Positions 28,265 through 38,932 of a stretch of DNA of 64,000 bases are shown in pieces. Position 1 is the first letter of the stretch, and the number at the start of each line of letters is the position of its first letter. A program made the translations under genes and the position numbers. The DNA comes from Rubeoparvulum massiliense (GTDB lineage: Bacteria > Bacillota > Bacilli > Rubeoparvulales > Rubeoparvulaceae): NCBI RefSeq assembly GCF_001049895.1, contig NZ_CVPE01000006.1, forward strand, positions 890,503-954,502. Reading direction: 5' to 3'. Below the pieces are notes generated by a model that was not told where the DNA came from, did not search any database, and worked only from the letters and a program-made list of their open reading frames with translations.

Positions 28265-29380
28265 TTACATCTCTGTCTCGGATTCCCTTTTCTCATGGTC
28301 CTCTGCTACTGTATCTTCATTAAGATTATCAAATTGAATACCTTCTTCTCTTGCCTGAGTCTCACTTTTGATGTCGATCTTCCAACCTGTAAGTCTTGCT
28401 GCTAGTCGTGCATTCTGTCCTCGTTTTCCAATGGCTAGAGATAGTTGGTAATCAGGAACAACCACTAATGTAGATTTATCTTCTTCATTGACAATGACCT
28501 GTGTCACCTTGGATGGACTCAAGGCATTGGCCACATATTCCCGAGGGTCAGCGGACCAACGGACGATATCTATTTTTTCACCATTCAATTCATTCACAAC
28601 GGCCTGTACCCGTGCACCCTTAGGGCCAACACATGCGCCAACAGGGTCAACATTGGAGTCTTGAGAATGAACGGCAATCTTTGAACGATCGCCCGCTTCA
28701 CGAGCCACAGAACGGAGCTCTACCACTCCATCATAAATCTCCGGCACTTCACTCTCAAACAAGCGCTTGAGAAATCCTGGATGTACCCGTGAGAGGAAAA
28801 TTTGCGGTCCCTTCGTTGTATTATCTACCTTCGTAATAAAGGCCTTTACCCGATCATTATGCTTGAAATTATCTAAAGGCATTAATTCCTTGAGCGGTAG
28901 AAGTCCTTCCGTTTTCCCTAAATCAATGTAAAGAAATTTGCCATCCATACGCTGAATGATTCCATTGATGATATCATTTTCCCTGTCAATATAGAGCTCA
29001 TAGATGATGGAACGCTCAGCTTCACGGATCCGTTGAGTAACCACCTGCTTAGCAGTTTGCGCTGCAATCCGTCCAAAATCTCGGGGGGTCACCTCGATTT
29101 CAACGATATCCCCTTCCTGATAACGAGGATTTAATTCATGCGCAGCATCCATGGAGATTTCGAGGCGATCATCTTCCACTTCCTCCACCACTGTTTTACG
29201 AGCGTAAACGTGAATATCACCTAGTTCAGGATGAATGTCTACACGTACATTCTGTGCAGAATTAAAATTACGTTTATAAGCGGAGATTAATGCAGCTTCC
29301 ATCGCTTCTAGTACAATCTCTTTCTGTATACCTTTCTCTTTTTCCAACTCATTCAGCGCTTCAATAAATTGTGAATTCAT
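28265..29380 (-). CDS. nusA: Transcription termination/antitermination factor NusA
   Basis: Elongation factor controlling pausing, termination and rRNA antitermination. I chose ATG at 29380 ([15 protein letters not shown]), which gives 371 residues, the Bacillus length; the frame from 29404 is longer but would use sequence overlapping the ribosome site. An N-terminal RNA-polymerase-binding domain is followed by S1 (about 135-200) and two KH domains ([17 protein letters not shown] and [14 protein letters not shown]). Confidence 0.97.
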   Translation of the reverse strand: MNSQFIEALNELEKEKGIQKEIVLEAMEAALISAYKRNFNSAQNVRVDIHPELGDIHVYARKTVVEEVEDDRLEISMDAAHELNPRYQEGDIVEIEVTPRDFGRIAAQTAKQVVTQRIREAERSIIYELYIDRENDIINGIIQRMDGKFLYIDLGKTEGLLPLKELMPLDNFKHNDRVKAFITKVDNTTKGPQIFLSRVHPGFLKRLFESEVPEIYDGVVELRSVAREAGDRSKIAVHSQDSNVDPVGACVGPKGARVQAVVNELNGEKIDIVRWSADPREYVANALSPSKVTQVIVNEEDKSTLVVVPDYQLSLAIGKRGQNARLAARLTGWKIDIKSETQAREEGIQFDNLNEDTVAEDHEKRESETEM

Positions 29381-29404
29381 GCCGAGAGTTTCTCCTCCTT
29401 TCAA

Positions 29405-29863
29405 TTAAAAAAGAATTGCAAGACGGGCTTTTGCCACCTTAGTCATTGGAAACGTAAGCATTTCCTGTTCAACTTCCACAGTGATGCTATCGTCTTCATA
29501 TTTTCGCAGATATCCTTCCCATTCCTTCGCACCAGAGATTGGCTCATATAAGCTAATATGTACATAATGATCAATGGCCCGTTCAAAATCTTTGGGTTTC
29601 CGTAATGGTCGCTCGGCACCAGGTGATGAGACTTCAAGGAAGTAGGCTTGGGGAATGGGATTCACTTCATCTAAGCGCTTGCTCAGCTGCTCGCTTACCC
29701 TGCCACAATCATCAATGTCTACACCGCCTTCCTTATCGATAAAGAGGCGTAAGAACCAGTTACTTCCTTCTTTTTTAAATTCAATCTCTACCAATTCTAA
29801 GCCTTCCTTTTCTAAGATGGGGAGGGCTAACTGTTCAGTGATGGTTAACACCTTTTTATTCAC
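29405..29863 (-). CDS. rimP: Ribosome maturation factor RimP
   Basis: Assists 30S subunit assembly. The frame is open from 30049, but AAGGAGG lies just before two adjacent GTG codons (29866 and 29863). Starting at 29863 gives MNKKVLTITEQL and 152 residues, the normal size. The upstream extension would run through the polC terminator. The family sequences LVEIEFKKEG, DDCGRVSEQLSKRLD and EVSSPGAERPL are present. It opens the rimP-nusA-infB operon. Confidence 0.95.
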   Translation of the reverse strand: MNKKVLTITEQLALPILEKEGLELVEIEFKKEGSNWFLRLFIDKEGGVDIDDCGRVSEQLSKRLDEVNPIPQAYFLEVSSPGAERPLRKPKDFERAIDHYVHISLYEPISGAKEWEGYLRKYEDDSITVEVEQEMLTFPMTKVAKARLAILF

Positions 29864-29945
29864 CACAAAATCCTCCTTCTGGTGAAATGGTAAAATCCAA
29901 GAAAGCCTAAGGTACAAGGACAATATCTTTGAATCATGAGAACGA

Positions 29946-29978
29946 TAAAAAGGGAAGAGTGGGAACGCCCCACTCTTC
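29946..29978 (-). terminator. Intrinsic terminator of polC
   Basis: Perfect 10-bp stem GAAGAGTGGG/CCCACTCTTC with a 5-base loop, followed by CCTTTTT on the minus strand. It separates polC from the rimP operon, whose promoter must lie in 29867-29945 but is not clear. Confidence 0.93.
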
Positions 29979-30052
29979 TCCATCCTTCCTATAGTCAGTA
30001 TTACCATGAAAAGTATATCATAAGCATACAGAATGCGCAAATGATCCATTTA

Positions 30053-33000
30053 CTAAAATAGGGATAATTGATTGGAATCAGGTAAGCCTTCTAAGCAACC
30101 AAACTGATCCAGTAATTCTACCACTGCTTTGGATGCGCGACTTCGTTGCTGCAAATCCTCCTTGGAGAGAAATTCCCCTTCCTTTGCGGCATTGGCTAGG
30201 TTGATGGCCACGTTGGTTCCGATGCCTGGAAGCACATTGAATGGAGGTATTAAGGCGTTCCCGTCCACAATGAAACGTGTTGCATCGGAGCGATATAGAT
30301 CAATATTACTAAAGCTAAAGCCCCGCTCACACATTTCAAGGGCTACTTCCAATGCTGTTAAGAGCCCCTTCTCTTTCGGTGAAGCTTCATTCCCCTTCTG
30401 TTCAATCTCTTCAATTCGCTTCCGAATGGCAGAGGATCCCAATCTTACAAGGGGAACATCAAACTCATCGGCACGAACAGAGAAATAGGTAGCATAGTAG
30501 TAAATAGGATAATATACCTTAAAGTATGCGATCCGAAATGCCATTAAGACATAGGCTGTGGCATGTGCCTTCGGGAACATATATTTGATCTTTTGGCATG
30601 AACCTACATACCAGTCAGGTACATCATGGACCTTCATCTCATCGATCCACTCTGGTTGTAGTCCTCTCCCCTTCCGGACTGCTTCCATGATCTTAAAGGC
30701 CAAGGAGGGTTCCAAACCACGACTGATCAGATAGATCATAATATCATCACGACAGCAAACCAATTGCTTCAAGGGAATGCCTGAGCGAACTAAATCCTGG
30801 GCATTATTTAACCAGACATCGGTACCATGAGAAAGTCCCGAAATCTGCACCAACTCTGCAAAGGTGGAAGGATTAGTATCCTCCAACATCTGACGAACAA
30901 AGCGCGTTCCAAATTCAGGGAGTCCCAATGTTCCTACATTACTCCGAATCTGCTCAGGTGTAACTCCCAAGGCCTCGGTACTAGAGAAGATGGAGATCAC
31001 CTTCTCATCATGGACAGGGATGGTTTTGGGATCGATCCCCGTCAGATCCTGAAGCATCCGAATCACCGTAGGATCATCATGACCGAGGATATCCAGCTTC
31101 AAGACATTATCGTGTATGGAGTGGAAATCATAATGGGTGGTTCGCCACTCTGAATTCAAATCATCAGCGGGATACTGGATGGGACAAAAATCATGAATAT
31201 CCATATAATCAGGAACGACAATGATCCCCCCTGGATGCTGTCCTGTGCTCCGTTTTGCTCCTGCACAGCCGCTAGCTAGGCGAGCAACCTCCGCTTTCCG
31301 ATAATGCTTACCGTATTCCTCTTCATATTTTTTTACATAGCCATAGGCGGTTTTTTCTGCTACGGTGCCAATGGTACCTGCACGATAAACATAATCCTCA
31401 CCAAATAACACCTTTGTATAATTATGGGCTTGAGGCTGATAGTCCCCAGAAAAATTCAAGTCAATATCAGGCACCTTATCCCCTTTGAAGCCCAAGAAGG
31501 TTTCAAAGGGAATATCATGGCCTTCGCCTTTCATCCTTGTGCCACATTGTGGACAATCCTGATCAGGTAAATCAAAGCCACTACCATACTCCCCTTTTGT
31601 AAACCAGATACTATGCTGACATTGGGGACAGATGTAGTGAGGCGGTAAAGGATTCACCTCAGTGATTCCTGTCATCGTTGCTACGAAGGAGGAGCCTACT
31701 GAACCACGAGAGCCAACGAGATAGCCATCATCGATTGATTTTTTTACCAGCTTTTGTGCGATGAGATAGATAACGGAGAAGCCATTGCTAATAATACTAT
31801 GGAGTTCCTTTTCCAAACGCTTCTCAACAATTTCAGGCAGAGGATCTCCATACATCGCCTTTGCATGAGCATAGCTCATCTCCCTGATCTCCTCTTCCGA
31901 GCCTTCAATCCGCGGTGTATATAGATCATCTGGGATAATCTGAATTTCCTCAAAACGCTGTGCCAATTGACGAGTATTAGTGACCACAGTTTCATAGGCT
32001 TTCTCTTCGCCAAGGAACTGAAAATCGTTCAGCATTTCTGTGGTGGTTTTGAAGTGAACATCTGGTTTACGTTGCTTCTTCAACGGACTAAACCCTGTGA
32101 TCCCATGAATCAAAATATCGCGATAAATTTTATCCACAGGGCGTAGATAGTGCACATTCCCCGTTGCAATCACGGGCTTACCCAATTTTTCGCCAATGGA
32201 GCAGATGGTAGCCATAGCCTGTTCAAGATGATGGACACTCTGTACCAGTCCTTTATCCACCAAGTGTAGATAGTTGGCAGGAGGTTGAATCTCCAAAACA
32301 TCATAGAAATGGGCAACACCCTCTGCCTCTTCCACACTTTTATTCAGAACGGTTTCGAATAGCTCCCCATCATCACAGCCGGAGATGACTAGAAGCCCCT
32401 CGCGTAGTGCTTGGAGCTGACTCCGTGGAATGAGTGGAACCCGATGAAAATATTGGATATGAGACATGGAGATCAGCTTGTAAAGATTTTTCAGTCCCTT
32501 TTTATTAAGGGCATAAATATTACAATGGAAGGGTCGGGTATTTTTTAAATCCAAACCTACGAGCTGATTTAATTGATCTAGCTGAGTTACATGACGTTCA
32601 TCGATGGCTGCCTTTAAGAGAGCATAAAGCACATAGCCTGTAGCTTCTGAGTCGTCTACAGCACGGTGATGATTCTCAAGCTTCACATTAAATTTATCCG
32701 TCAAGGTATTCAATTTATGATTTTTTAGATCAGGAAAGAGTAAGCGTGCTAACTGTAGTGTATCCAATACCGGTTGATTGAAGGACTCTATTCCTACTTC
32801 TTTGGCAGCTGCCTGAATAAAGCCCATATCAAAGCGTGCATTGTGAGCTACCAATGTTGCATCACCAACAAACAGAGCAAAATCACGGATCACCGTGGAT
32901 AATTCCGGTGCATCAGCTACCATCTCATTGGTGATGGAAGTGAGCTGCTGAATGTTATCTGGAATGGTTTGATGTGGATTGATGAAGGTTTCAAAGCGAT

Positions 33001-34381
33001 CGATAACCTGCCCCTCCTTCATCTTCACGCCAGCCAGCTCAATAATTCGATTCTTTACCACCGATAGACCTGTAGTCTCCACATCGAAGACCACATAGAT
33101 ATCCTCAGAGAGTGATCGGGGCTGGGGGTTCATCACAATATCCACACTATCATTGATTAGATTGGCTTCCACCCCATAGATAATCTTAATTCCACCTAGC
33201 TTCTTCGCTGTAAGATACGCCTCTGGGAAGGCTTGTAGCACAGCGTGGTCGGTAATCGCGATGGCCTCGTGACCCCATTTTTTCGCCTGCTTGACCAAAT
33301 CAGCTGTAGAGACAACGGCATCCATGGCACTCATCTGTGTATGGGCATGAAACTCCACCCGCTTCTCTACGGCCTCATCTTGTGGTTCAGCCTTCGTGAT
33401 TTCTTGGATATCCTGTGCTAATACGGTTAGCTCACGACTAAAGCTATCATCCTGTGCATGCCCTTTCACTCTCACCCACATATGGTTGGTGATCCGTTCC
33501 ATCAATGTTGCATCCTCTTTATTGCGGGAGAACATCTTGACCTGAATGGAGTCGGTGAAATCTGTCAAATTAAACATGAGCAGTAAGCGTCCGGTTTTCA
33601 AGGTGCGAATCTCTTGATCAAAGACCATTCCTTGCATAATTAAATTGGGAGCTTCCTCTTGAATCTGCTCAATTGGAATGGGATCTCCGGTGATGGGATA
33701 TCCGATCATTAATGGGGCTGTCTTCTCCTCTGTCTCTTCATTCTCTTCAACTCGTTGCTGCATCAATGCTTCGATCTGCCGCTTCTCCTCTTCCTCCCGT
33801 TCTTCCTGCCAAGATTCCAACCAATCCTCCTGTGCCGCTAGTTCAAGAGCAAATTTGGGACGTAGGTTGGCCCATTGGTCAATGACCTGCTGTAGCAACA
33901 CAGAAGATTGCTTCTTCTCAAATTGCTGGATGCCTAGCTCATTAGGAAAGCGCAAGCGAACAAGATTTTGTTCATCATCAACCTCATATCCAACCTGTTG
34001 GAGCAGACGTGCTAAGGAGTTTAATTGTGGCTCCATGGTGGGAAGTAAGTACGTCCAGTAATCCTCCATAAATTTTCGTAGTGAAACGGCTTCTTCACTA
34101 CGAAAATAGATCTGAATGGGCTGCTGAGAGAGGGGGGCTAGAAAATGGGTGACGCCTTGATAGATGTGAGAGAGTAATTCACCAGGAAAACTCCGCTCTG
34201 ACGATATCAAAAATCTTGCTGCATCATATTGCTGTGTTGCACTTCCTACCTCCACCTGTAATCGGCTATCCTTCCAGGCTGCAAATTGTTGGAGGTCTGG
34301 AAATTTCTCTAAGTTCGCATGCAAAAACTGTAGTAGATGCTGAAATGCACTGACCCCTTTTTGTTTCTCCTGTTCATCCAT
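30053..34381 (-). CDS. polC: DNA polymerase III alpha subunit, PolC type
   Basis: Main replicative DNA polymerase of low-GC Gram-positive bacteria, 1442 residues. I chose ATG at 34381, preceded by AGGTGAT; GTG 34390 lacks a site. Domain order is typical of PolC: N-terminal domain, OB fold (about 225-330), PHP domain (VEFHAHTQMSAMDA), split by a DnaQ-like proofreading exonuclease (VVFDVETTGLS), then polymerase with PDIDLNFSGD catalytic Asp pair. A four-Cys zinc site (CPQC...CPQC) and C-terminal helix-hairpin-helix are also seen. It lies after ispG and ends at a strong terminator. Confidence 0.97.
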   Translation of the reverse strand: MDEQEKQKGVSAFQHLLQFLHANLEKFPDLQQFAAWKDSRLQVEVGSATQQYDAARFLISSERSFPGELLSHIYQGVTHFLAPLSQQPIQIYFRSEEAVSLRKFMEDYWTYLLPTMEPQLNSLARLLQQVGYEVDDEQNLVRLRFPNELGIQQFEKKQSSVLLQQVIDQWANLRPKFALELAAQEDWLESWQEEREEEEKRQIEALMQQRVEENEETEEKTAPLMIGYPITGDPIPIEQIQEEAPNLIMQGMVFDQEIRTLKTGRLLLMFNLTDFTDSIQVKMFSRNKEDATLMERITNHMWVRVKGHAQDDSFSRELTVLAQDIQEITKAEPQDEAVEKRVEFHAHTQMSAMDAVVSTADLVKQAKKWGHEAIAITDHAVLQAFPEAYLTAKKLGGIKIIYGVEANLINDSVDIVMNPQPRSLSEDIYVVFDVETTGLSVVKNRIIELAGVKMKEGQVIDRFETFINPHQTIPDNIQQLTSITNEMVADAPELSTVIRDFALFVGDATLVAHNARFDMGFIQAAAKEVGIESFNQPVLDTLQLARLLFPDLKNHKLNTLTDKFNVKLENHHRAVDDSEATGYVLYALLKAAIDERHVTQLDQLNQLVGLDLKNTRPFHCNIYALNKKGLKNLYKLISMSHIQYFHRVPLIPRSQLQALREGLLVISGCDDGELFETVLNKSVEEAEGVAHFYDVLEIQPPANYLHLVDKGLVQSVHHLEQAMATICSIGEKLGKPVIATGNVHYLRPVDKIYRDILIHGITGFSPLKKQRKPDVHFKTTTEMLNDFQFLGEEKAYETVVTNTRQLAQRFEEIQIIPDDLYTPRIEGSEEEIREMSYAHAKAMYGDPLPEIVEKRLEKELHSIISNGFSVIYLIAQKLVKKSIDDGYLVGSRGSVGSSFVATMTGITEVNPLPPHYICPQCQHSIWFTKGEYGSGFDLPDQDCPQCGTRMKGEGHDIPFETFLGFKGDKVPDIDLNFSGDYQPQAHNYTKVLFGEDYVYRAGTIGTVAEKTAYGYVKKYEEEYGKHYRKAEVARLASGCAGAKRSTGQHPGGIIVVPDYMDIHDFCPIQYPADDLNSEWRTTHYDFHSIHDNVLKLDILGHDDPTVIRMLQDLTGIDPKTIPVHDEKVISIFSSTEALGVTPEQIRSNVGTLGLPEFGTRFVRQMLEDTNPSTFAELVQISGLSHGTDVWLNNAQDLVRSGIPLKQLVCCRDDIMIYLISRGLEPSLAFKIMEAVRKGRGLQPEWIDEMKVHDVPDWYVGSCQKIKYMFPKAHATAYVLMAFRIAYFKVYYPIYYYATYFSVRADEFDVPLVRLGSSAIRKRIEEIEQKGNEASPKEKGLLTALEVALEMCERGFSFSNIDLYRSDATRFIVDGNALIPPFNVLPGIGTNVAINLANAAKEGEFLSKEDLQQRSRASKAVVELLDQFGCLEGLPDSNQLSLF

Positions 34382-34397
34382 AATTATCACCTATGCT

Positions 34398-34438
34398 AAG
34401 GGGAAATGATGACTGATTTTCCCCCACCATTTCCCCTT
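34398..34438 (+). terminator. Hairpin in the ispG-polC gap with terminator shape on the plus strand
   Basis: Perfect 11-bp inverted repeat AAGGGGAAATG/CATTTCCCCTT around a 19-base spacer. On the plus strand it is followed by CTTTTTTA, so it resembles a terminator for antisense transcripts. On the coding (minus) strand the T-run is absent and the hairpin lies 17 bases upstream of the polC start, so it could also affect polC expression or message stability. Confidence 0.5.
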
Positions 34439-34473
34439 CTTTTTTATCTTTAAAGCTTCAAGCATTGTAAGTA

Positions 34474-35562
34474 CTAGTTCGTAGATTGCTGATTCTCTTT
34501 ACGTTCGCGTACTAAGAGATCGATCTCCTTCTTCAATTCCTCCACCATTTGATCTTCAGGAATTTTACGAACCACTTCGCCATGCTTGAAGAGAAGTCCT
34601 TCCCCACGTGCGCCAGCGATTCCAATATCTGCTTCCCGTGCTTCACCAGGGCCATTCACTGCACACCCTAGTACAGCCACTTTAATGGGGACATTGATCT
34701 TGGAGATATACGCTTCAATCTCATTGGCAATATCAAAAAGGTTGATCTCAATCCGACCGCATGTGGGACAAGAAACAAGGGTCGCTGCATTACTGATCAA
34801 ACCAAAGCTTTTAAGAAGCTCTCGCGCCACCTTCACTTCTTCCACCGGATCGGTGGAGAGGGAGATCCGCATGGTATCCCCAATTCCTGCAGCCAGTAGT
34901 GTACCTAATCCTGCTGCACTTTTAATGGTTCCAGAGAACTTTGTGCCTGCTTCGGTAATGCCTAGGTGAAGTGGATATGAAAAAGTAGCTGCTGCTTTCT
35001 GATAAGCAGCGATGGCTAACCGTACATCTGATGCTTTCAGAGAGACAATAATATCATGGAAGTCCAAATCCTCAAGAATTCCAATATGATATAAGGCACT
35101 TTCCACCATACCATCAGCTGTGGGGTATCCATACTTGTCTAAGATACGTTTTTCCAGCGAGCCTGCGTTTACGCCAATCCGGATGGGAATTCCCCGTTTC
35201 TTACAGGCATTGACAACCGCTTCCACCTTCTCGCGCTTCCCGATATTGCCTGGATTGATCCGTACCTTATCGATACCATTCTCGATGGCTTTTAAGGCAA
35301 GACGATAGTCAAAGTGAATATCTGCCACCAAGGGGATCTGAACCTGTTCCTTGATCTGCTTAATCGCTTCTGCTGCCTCCATATTGTTTACAGTTACCCG
35401 AACGATTTGACAGCCTGCTTCTTCAAGGCGATGTATTTGTTCAACCGTCGCAGCTACATCAGCTGTCTTCGTGGTGGTCATCGATTGGATGATCACCTCA
35501 TTCTTACCACCGATCTGTAGATTTCCCACACGAACAGGGCGAGTCTCAGTTCGTTTGTACAT
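34474..35562 (-). CDS. ispG: 4-hydroxy-3-methylbut-2-enyl diphosphate synthase (IspG/GcpE)
   Basis: Iron-sulfur enzyme of the MEP isoprenoid pathway, converting MEcPP to HMBPP. I chose ATG at 35562 because GAGGAGG lies upstream; this gives 362 residues. The TIM-barrel half ([16 protein letters not shown]) is followed by the C-terminal cluster domain with Cys in SCPTCGR and [10 protein letters not shown]. It stands with dxr (same pathway) and uppS (pathway product user). In B. subtilis ispG is elsewhere, and proS occupies the place before polC. Confidence 0.96.
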   Translation of the reverse strand: MYKRTETRPVRVGNLQIGGKNEVIIQSMTTTKTADVAATVEQIHRLEEAGCQIVRVTVNNMEAAEAIKQIKEQVQIPLVADIHFDYRLALKAIENGIDKVRINPGNIGKREKVEAVVNACKKRGIPIRIGVNAGSLEKRILDKYGYPTADGMVESALYHIGILEDLDFHDIIVSLKASDVRLAIAAYQKAAATFSYPLHLGITEAGTKFSGTIKSAAGLGTLLAAGIGDTMRISLSTDPVEEVKVARELLKSFGLISNAATLVSCPTCGRIEINLFDIANEIEAYISKINVPIKVAVLGCAVNGPGEAREADIGIAGARGEGLLFKHGEVVRKIPEDQMVEELKKEIDLLVRERKENQQSTN

Positions 35563-35615
35563 GAGGATCCTCCTCTTTCTATCCCACAATTTTGCTTTCG
35601 TTTAACTACTAAATT

Positions 35616-36887
35616 CTATAAATAGAAGCGTTCTATATCCTTCCACGTTACAGCAATGACTAACAGCATCAATAAGGCAAGACCTACAAGGTTCACCATC
35701 CATTCCTTCTTCGGATCGATGGGTCGTCCCCTCAATGCTTCAACACCGATGAAGACGAGGCGTCCTCCGTCCAATGCAGGAAAAGGTAGGAGATTAAAGA
35801 TCCCCAAGTTGACGCTTAAGATCGCTGTCCAATTTAGTAGCATCACCAAGCCCATGGCAGCAAAGTCAGAGGTATATTCAAAGATCCCTACAGGTCCTGA
35901 AAGCTCCTGCCAAGAGACCTCACCCGTGACGAGCATACCAACGGACTTAAGAATCAGCACCGAATAGTCATACGTTGTTGTAGTGGCATTAGTAATTGAA
36001 CCAAGGATGGACTTGGTCTTTGCTTGCGAGACACCAATATAGCCATTCCCATTATTCTCAATGGGAGTAATGATGGTACTCTCTGTTACACCATTCCGTT
36101 CATAGGTAATGGAAACTTCTTGGTTGGGATATTTGCGGATCTCCTCTACCATCTCCATCCAAGTTGTAGTTGGAGTTCCATTGACGGAGGTGATCCGATC
36201 ATTGGCTTGCAAACCACTGGCTTTTGCTGGTGCAGCCATGGTATCACCATTGATGGTCACCTGCTCAGCCACTTGCCCGATAATCGGTTGATCAGAAGGT
36301 ACCCCAGTCATCAGGAAGATCCCCAAGAGGATAATAAACGCCAGAATCATATTGAAGAGGGGACCTGCAAAAATGCTCGCAGCTCGTTTCCTCACGCTTT
36401 GTCCGCCAAATTGGCGATTGAATGGGGCAATTTGTACAGCCTCTTGAGCATAGATCAGCTTTGCATCGTCCAAAACAGCAAACTCCTCAGCTTCACCTTC
36501 CATTTGAAGCTGAAGCTTTAATTGGTGAGCAAGGTCAATCTCCGATACTTCACCAACACGATCACATGTATCTAGCTTGGTAGAGACCAAAACGATCTCC
36601 TTCACCTTGCCCTCTTCTGTCAGGCGGAGACCCACCGTCTGTCCACGTTTAATATCATCCATCTCAGGGTCTTGTCCAGCCATCCGTACATAACCACCAA
36701 TGGGTAATAAGCGGAGCGTGTATCGGGTCTCACCCTTTTGAATCGATAATATTTTTGGCCCCATACCAATGGCAAATTCTCGGCAAAGAATCCCCGAACG
36801 CTTCGCCACAATAAAGTGACCAAATTCATGGGAAGCCACGAGAAGTCCAAACACAAAAATAAACGCAAGGATGGACGTGATGTTCAT
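35616..36887 (-). CDS. rseP: Site-2 intramembrane zinc protease RseP/RasP
   Basis: Membrane metalloprotease of 423 residues that cleaves anti-sigma factors and other membrane proteins, including signal-peptide remnants. The zinc motif HEFGH (residues 20-24) lies in the first membrane segment. A periplasm-side PDZ domain (LQANDRITSVNGTPTTTW, about 215-290) and the third-segment motif NLLPFPALDGGR supply substrate gating and the second zinc ligand. SGPVGI is also present. In B. subtilis the counterpart RasP cuts RsiW and FtsL. Confidence 0.96.
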   Translation of the reverse strand: MNITSILAFIFVFGLLVASHEFGHFIVAKRSGILCREFAIGMGPKILSIQKGETRYTLRLLPIGGYVRMAGQDPEMDDIKRGQTVGLRLTEEGKVKEIVLVSTKLDTCDRVGEVSEIDLAHQLKLQLQMEGEAEEFAVLDDAKLIYAQEAVQIAPFNRQFGGQSVRKRAASIFAGPLFNMILAFIILLGIFLMTGVPSDQPIIGQVAEQVTINGDTMAAPAKASGLQANDRITSVNGTPTTTWMEMVEEIRKYPNQEVSITYERNGVTESTIITPIENNGNGYIGVSQAKTKSILGSITNATTTTYDYSVLILKSVGMLVTGEVSWQELSGPVGIFEYTSDFAAMGLVMLLNWTAILSVNLGIFNLLPFPALDGGRLVFIGVEALRGRPIDPKKEWMVNLVGLALLMLLVIAVTWKDIERFYL

Positions 36888-36916
36888 CGCTATTCTTCAC
36901 ACACCTTTCTTAACAA

Positions 36917-38080
36917 TCATTCCATCATGAAAGAGGATGCGATCCTCCGCGCCCATCGGTCCGCTGCAAATATGTCATCTAGTTCTGGATGGGAGAGGTT
37001 CTCATGCTTCTCCAGTACAGCTTCGATCATGTTCTCTATGGAAAGGAAGGAAATTCGGCCGTCAAGAAAGCTTGCGACGGCGATCTCATTTGCAGCATTG
37101 AAGACAGCTGGCATCGTACCACCCATTTCACCTACTTCAAATGCCCATTTTATACAAGGGTAGCGATCAAAATCCATAGGACGAAAATGCAATGTCCCTA
37201 ATTGTGCTAAGTTTAAAGATTGACTGTTTAAAGGAAGTCGGTCAGGGTAGGTGAGGGCAAACTGAATGGGAACACGCATATCTGGCGTCCCTAATTGGGC
37301 CAAAATTGCTTGGTCACGAAACTCCACCATCGAATGGATAATACTCTCATCGTGAAGAAGCACTTCAATATGTGAATAGGGCATCTTAAAAAACCAGTGG
37401 GCTTCCATCACTTCAAACCCTTTATTCATCATGGTTGCTGAATCGATGGTTACCTTGGCTCCCATTCGCCAGTTGGGATGATTCAAAGCCCCTTCTACCG
37501 TCACATGCTCTAGCTCATCCCTTGTAAGGTCTCGAAAGGCTCCACCAGAAGCAGTGAGGATGATCCGTTGAATTGCCCGCTGATTCTCCCCTTGAAGCAC
37601 TTGGAAAATTGCCGAATGCTCACTATCAACAGGTACGACGGAAACCCCTTGTTCTTCTGCTTCTTGCATAACAAGATGACCTGCGGCAACGAGGGTCTCT
37701 TTATTTGCCAGTGCGATGTTTTTACCTTGGCGTATTGCTGCTAAGGTTGGGCGTAATCCCATGGTTCCTACAACAGCCGTGACAACCACTTCGGCAGCTG
37801 GATGTGTAGCAACAGCGATAAGGCCCTCGTCGCCATAATGGATCTCTGGTAGCGAGCTAAGAGCTTGTTCCTGTAATGAATGCCTTAACTGTGTTGCAAG
37901 CTCGGCTGATGCAACAGAGACTAGCTCTGGTTGGAACTCCTTAATTTGCTCCATCAAGATGGTAATATTCGTACCAGCAGCCAACGCCACCACTTGAAAC
38001 TCCTCACGATGCTGACGGATCACGTCCAGTGAACTAGTTCCAATGGAGCCTGTTGAACCTAAGATGGCTAACTTTTTCAA
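36917..38080 (-). CDS. dxr: 1-deoxy-D-xylulose 5-phosphate reductoisomerase
   Basis: NADPH-dependent second step of the MEP pathway, 387 residues. The nucleotide-binding motif GSTGSIGTS is at residues 8-16. Further family motifs are [21 protein letters not shown] and [10 protein letters not shown], which line the metal and substrate site. It lies between cdsA and rseP as in Bacillus. Confidence 0.97.
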   Translation of the reverse strand: MKKLAILGSTGSIGTSSLDVIRQHREEFQVVALAAGTNITILMEQIKEFQPELVSVASAELATQLRHSLQEQALSSLPEIHYGDEGLIAVATHPAAEVVVTAVVGTMGLRPTLAAIRQGKNIALANKETLVAAGHLVMQEAEEQGVSVVPVDSEHSAIFQVLQGENQRAIQRIILTASGGAFRDLTRDELEHVTVEGALNHPNWRMGAKVTIDSATMMNKGFEVMEAHWFFKMPYSHIEVLLHDESIIHSMVEFRDQAILAQLGTPDMRVPIQFALTYPDRLPLNSQSLNLAQLGTLHFRPMDFDRYPCIKWAFEVGEMGGTMPAVFNAANEIAVASFLDGRISFLSIENMIEAVLEKHENLSHPELDDIFAADRWARRIASSFMME

Positions 38081-38134
38081 TCTGATCCCTCCAACAATCT
38101 ACCTCTAGTCTGTCTACATGAGCCCATTTCTATT

Positions 38135-38929
38135 TTATAAAAGCTGAAACAAAAAGAGTACAGGAAATGCAACGAGCCAACTATCACAGCGGTCGAGAAT
38201 CCCGCCATGGCCAGGTAAAAGCCGACCAGAATCTTTTACACCCACATGGCGTTTCAAGGCTGATTCCATTAAATCTCCTAACTGTCCACTGATGGAGATC
38301 AATAAACCCAAAGCAATTTGCTGCACGATGGTCATGGAGATGGGAGTGATAGCAACTACCGCCATGAGAATAACCACAGAGCCTGCCATGCCTCCGACTG
38401 AGCCTTCAATGGTTTTCTTAGGGCTGATCGCAGGCCATAATTTATGCTTACCCCATGCTCTCCCCACAAAATAAGCAAAAATATCCGACGCCCATATGGT
38501 AAGGATCACCATGACTGTAATCAAGAATCCATCTATTAAATAGCGTGCCTCTGCAATGTAATGAAAGCCAAAGCCAATATAAATTGTACCAAAAAATAAA
38601 TATGAGACCGTATCAATATGTACTTGATTTTTCTTTAAGACCATGATAAGCATCCAGAGTAGAATCGCTCCTAATAGCACTTTCTCTGTATCCAATGGAA
38701 ATGGTAGCAATTCCCGCCATGCAACTGGTGAAAAGTTATACCAGGTAAGGAATAAGCCTACGAGACCTTCTAACGACCACAAAGTAACCTGTTTCATCCT
38801 TGCGTATTCAAAGAAGCCAATGGAAGCTAAGAGAAAGAGTAAACCCGTATACCAATCTCCTCCAAGATACAAAAAAGAGAGATAGATGATGGCTCCCACT
38901 ATACCGGTTAGCACACGCTGTCGTAACAT
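38135..38929 (-). CDS. cdsA: Phosphatidate cytidylyltransferase
   Basis: Integral membrane enzyme making CDP-diacylglycerol, precursor of all phospholipids. It has 264 residues, several hydrophobic segments, and the C-terminal CdsA signature (SALKRHVGVKDSGRLLPGHGG with the DR pair in LDRCDS). It starts three bases after the uppS stop with GGAGGAG upstream, so the two are coupled. Confidence 0.96.
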   Translation of the reverse strand: MLRQRVLTGIVGAIIYLSFLYLGGDWYTGLLFLLASIGFFEYARMKQVTLWSLEGLVGLFLTWYNFSPVAWRELLPFPLDTEKVLLGAILLWMLIMVLKKNQVHIDTVSYLFFGTIYIGFGFHYIAEARYLIDGFLITVMVILTIWASDIFAYFVGRAWGKHKLWPAISPKKTIEGSVGGMAGSVVILMAVVAITPISMTIVQQIALGLLISISGQLGDLMESALKRHVGVKDSGRLLPGHGGILDRCDSWLVAFPVLFLFQLL

Positions 38930-38932
38930 GAG

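Noticed and set aside
29405-30049. Long open frame of 214 codons for RimP
   Set aside because: The extra N-terminus runs through the polC terminator; a perfect ribosome site precedes the internal GTG pair and gives the normal size.
36024-36521. 165-codon plus-strand open frame inside rseP
   Set aside because: Antisense shadow of a conserved coding region without a start signal.
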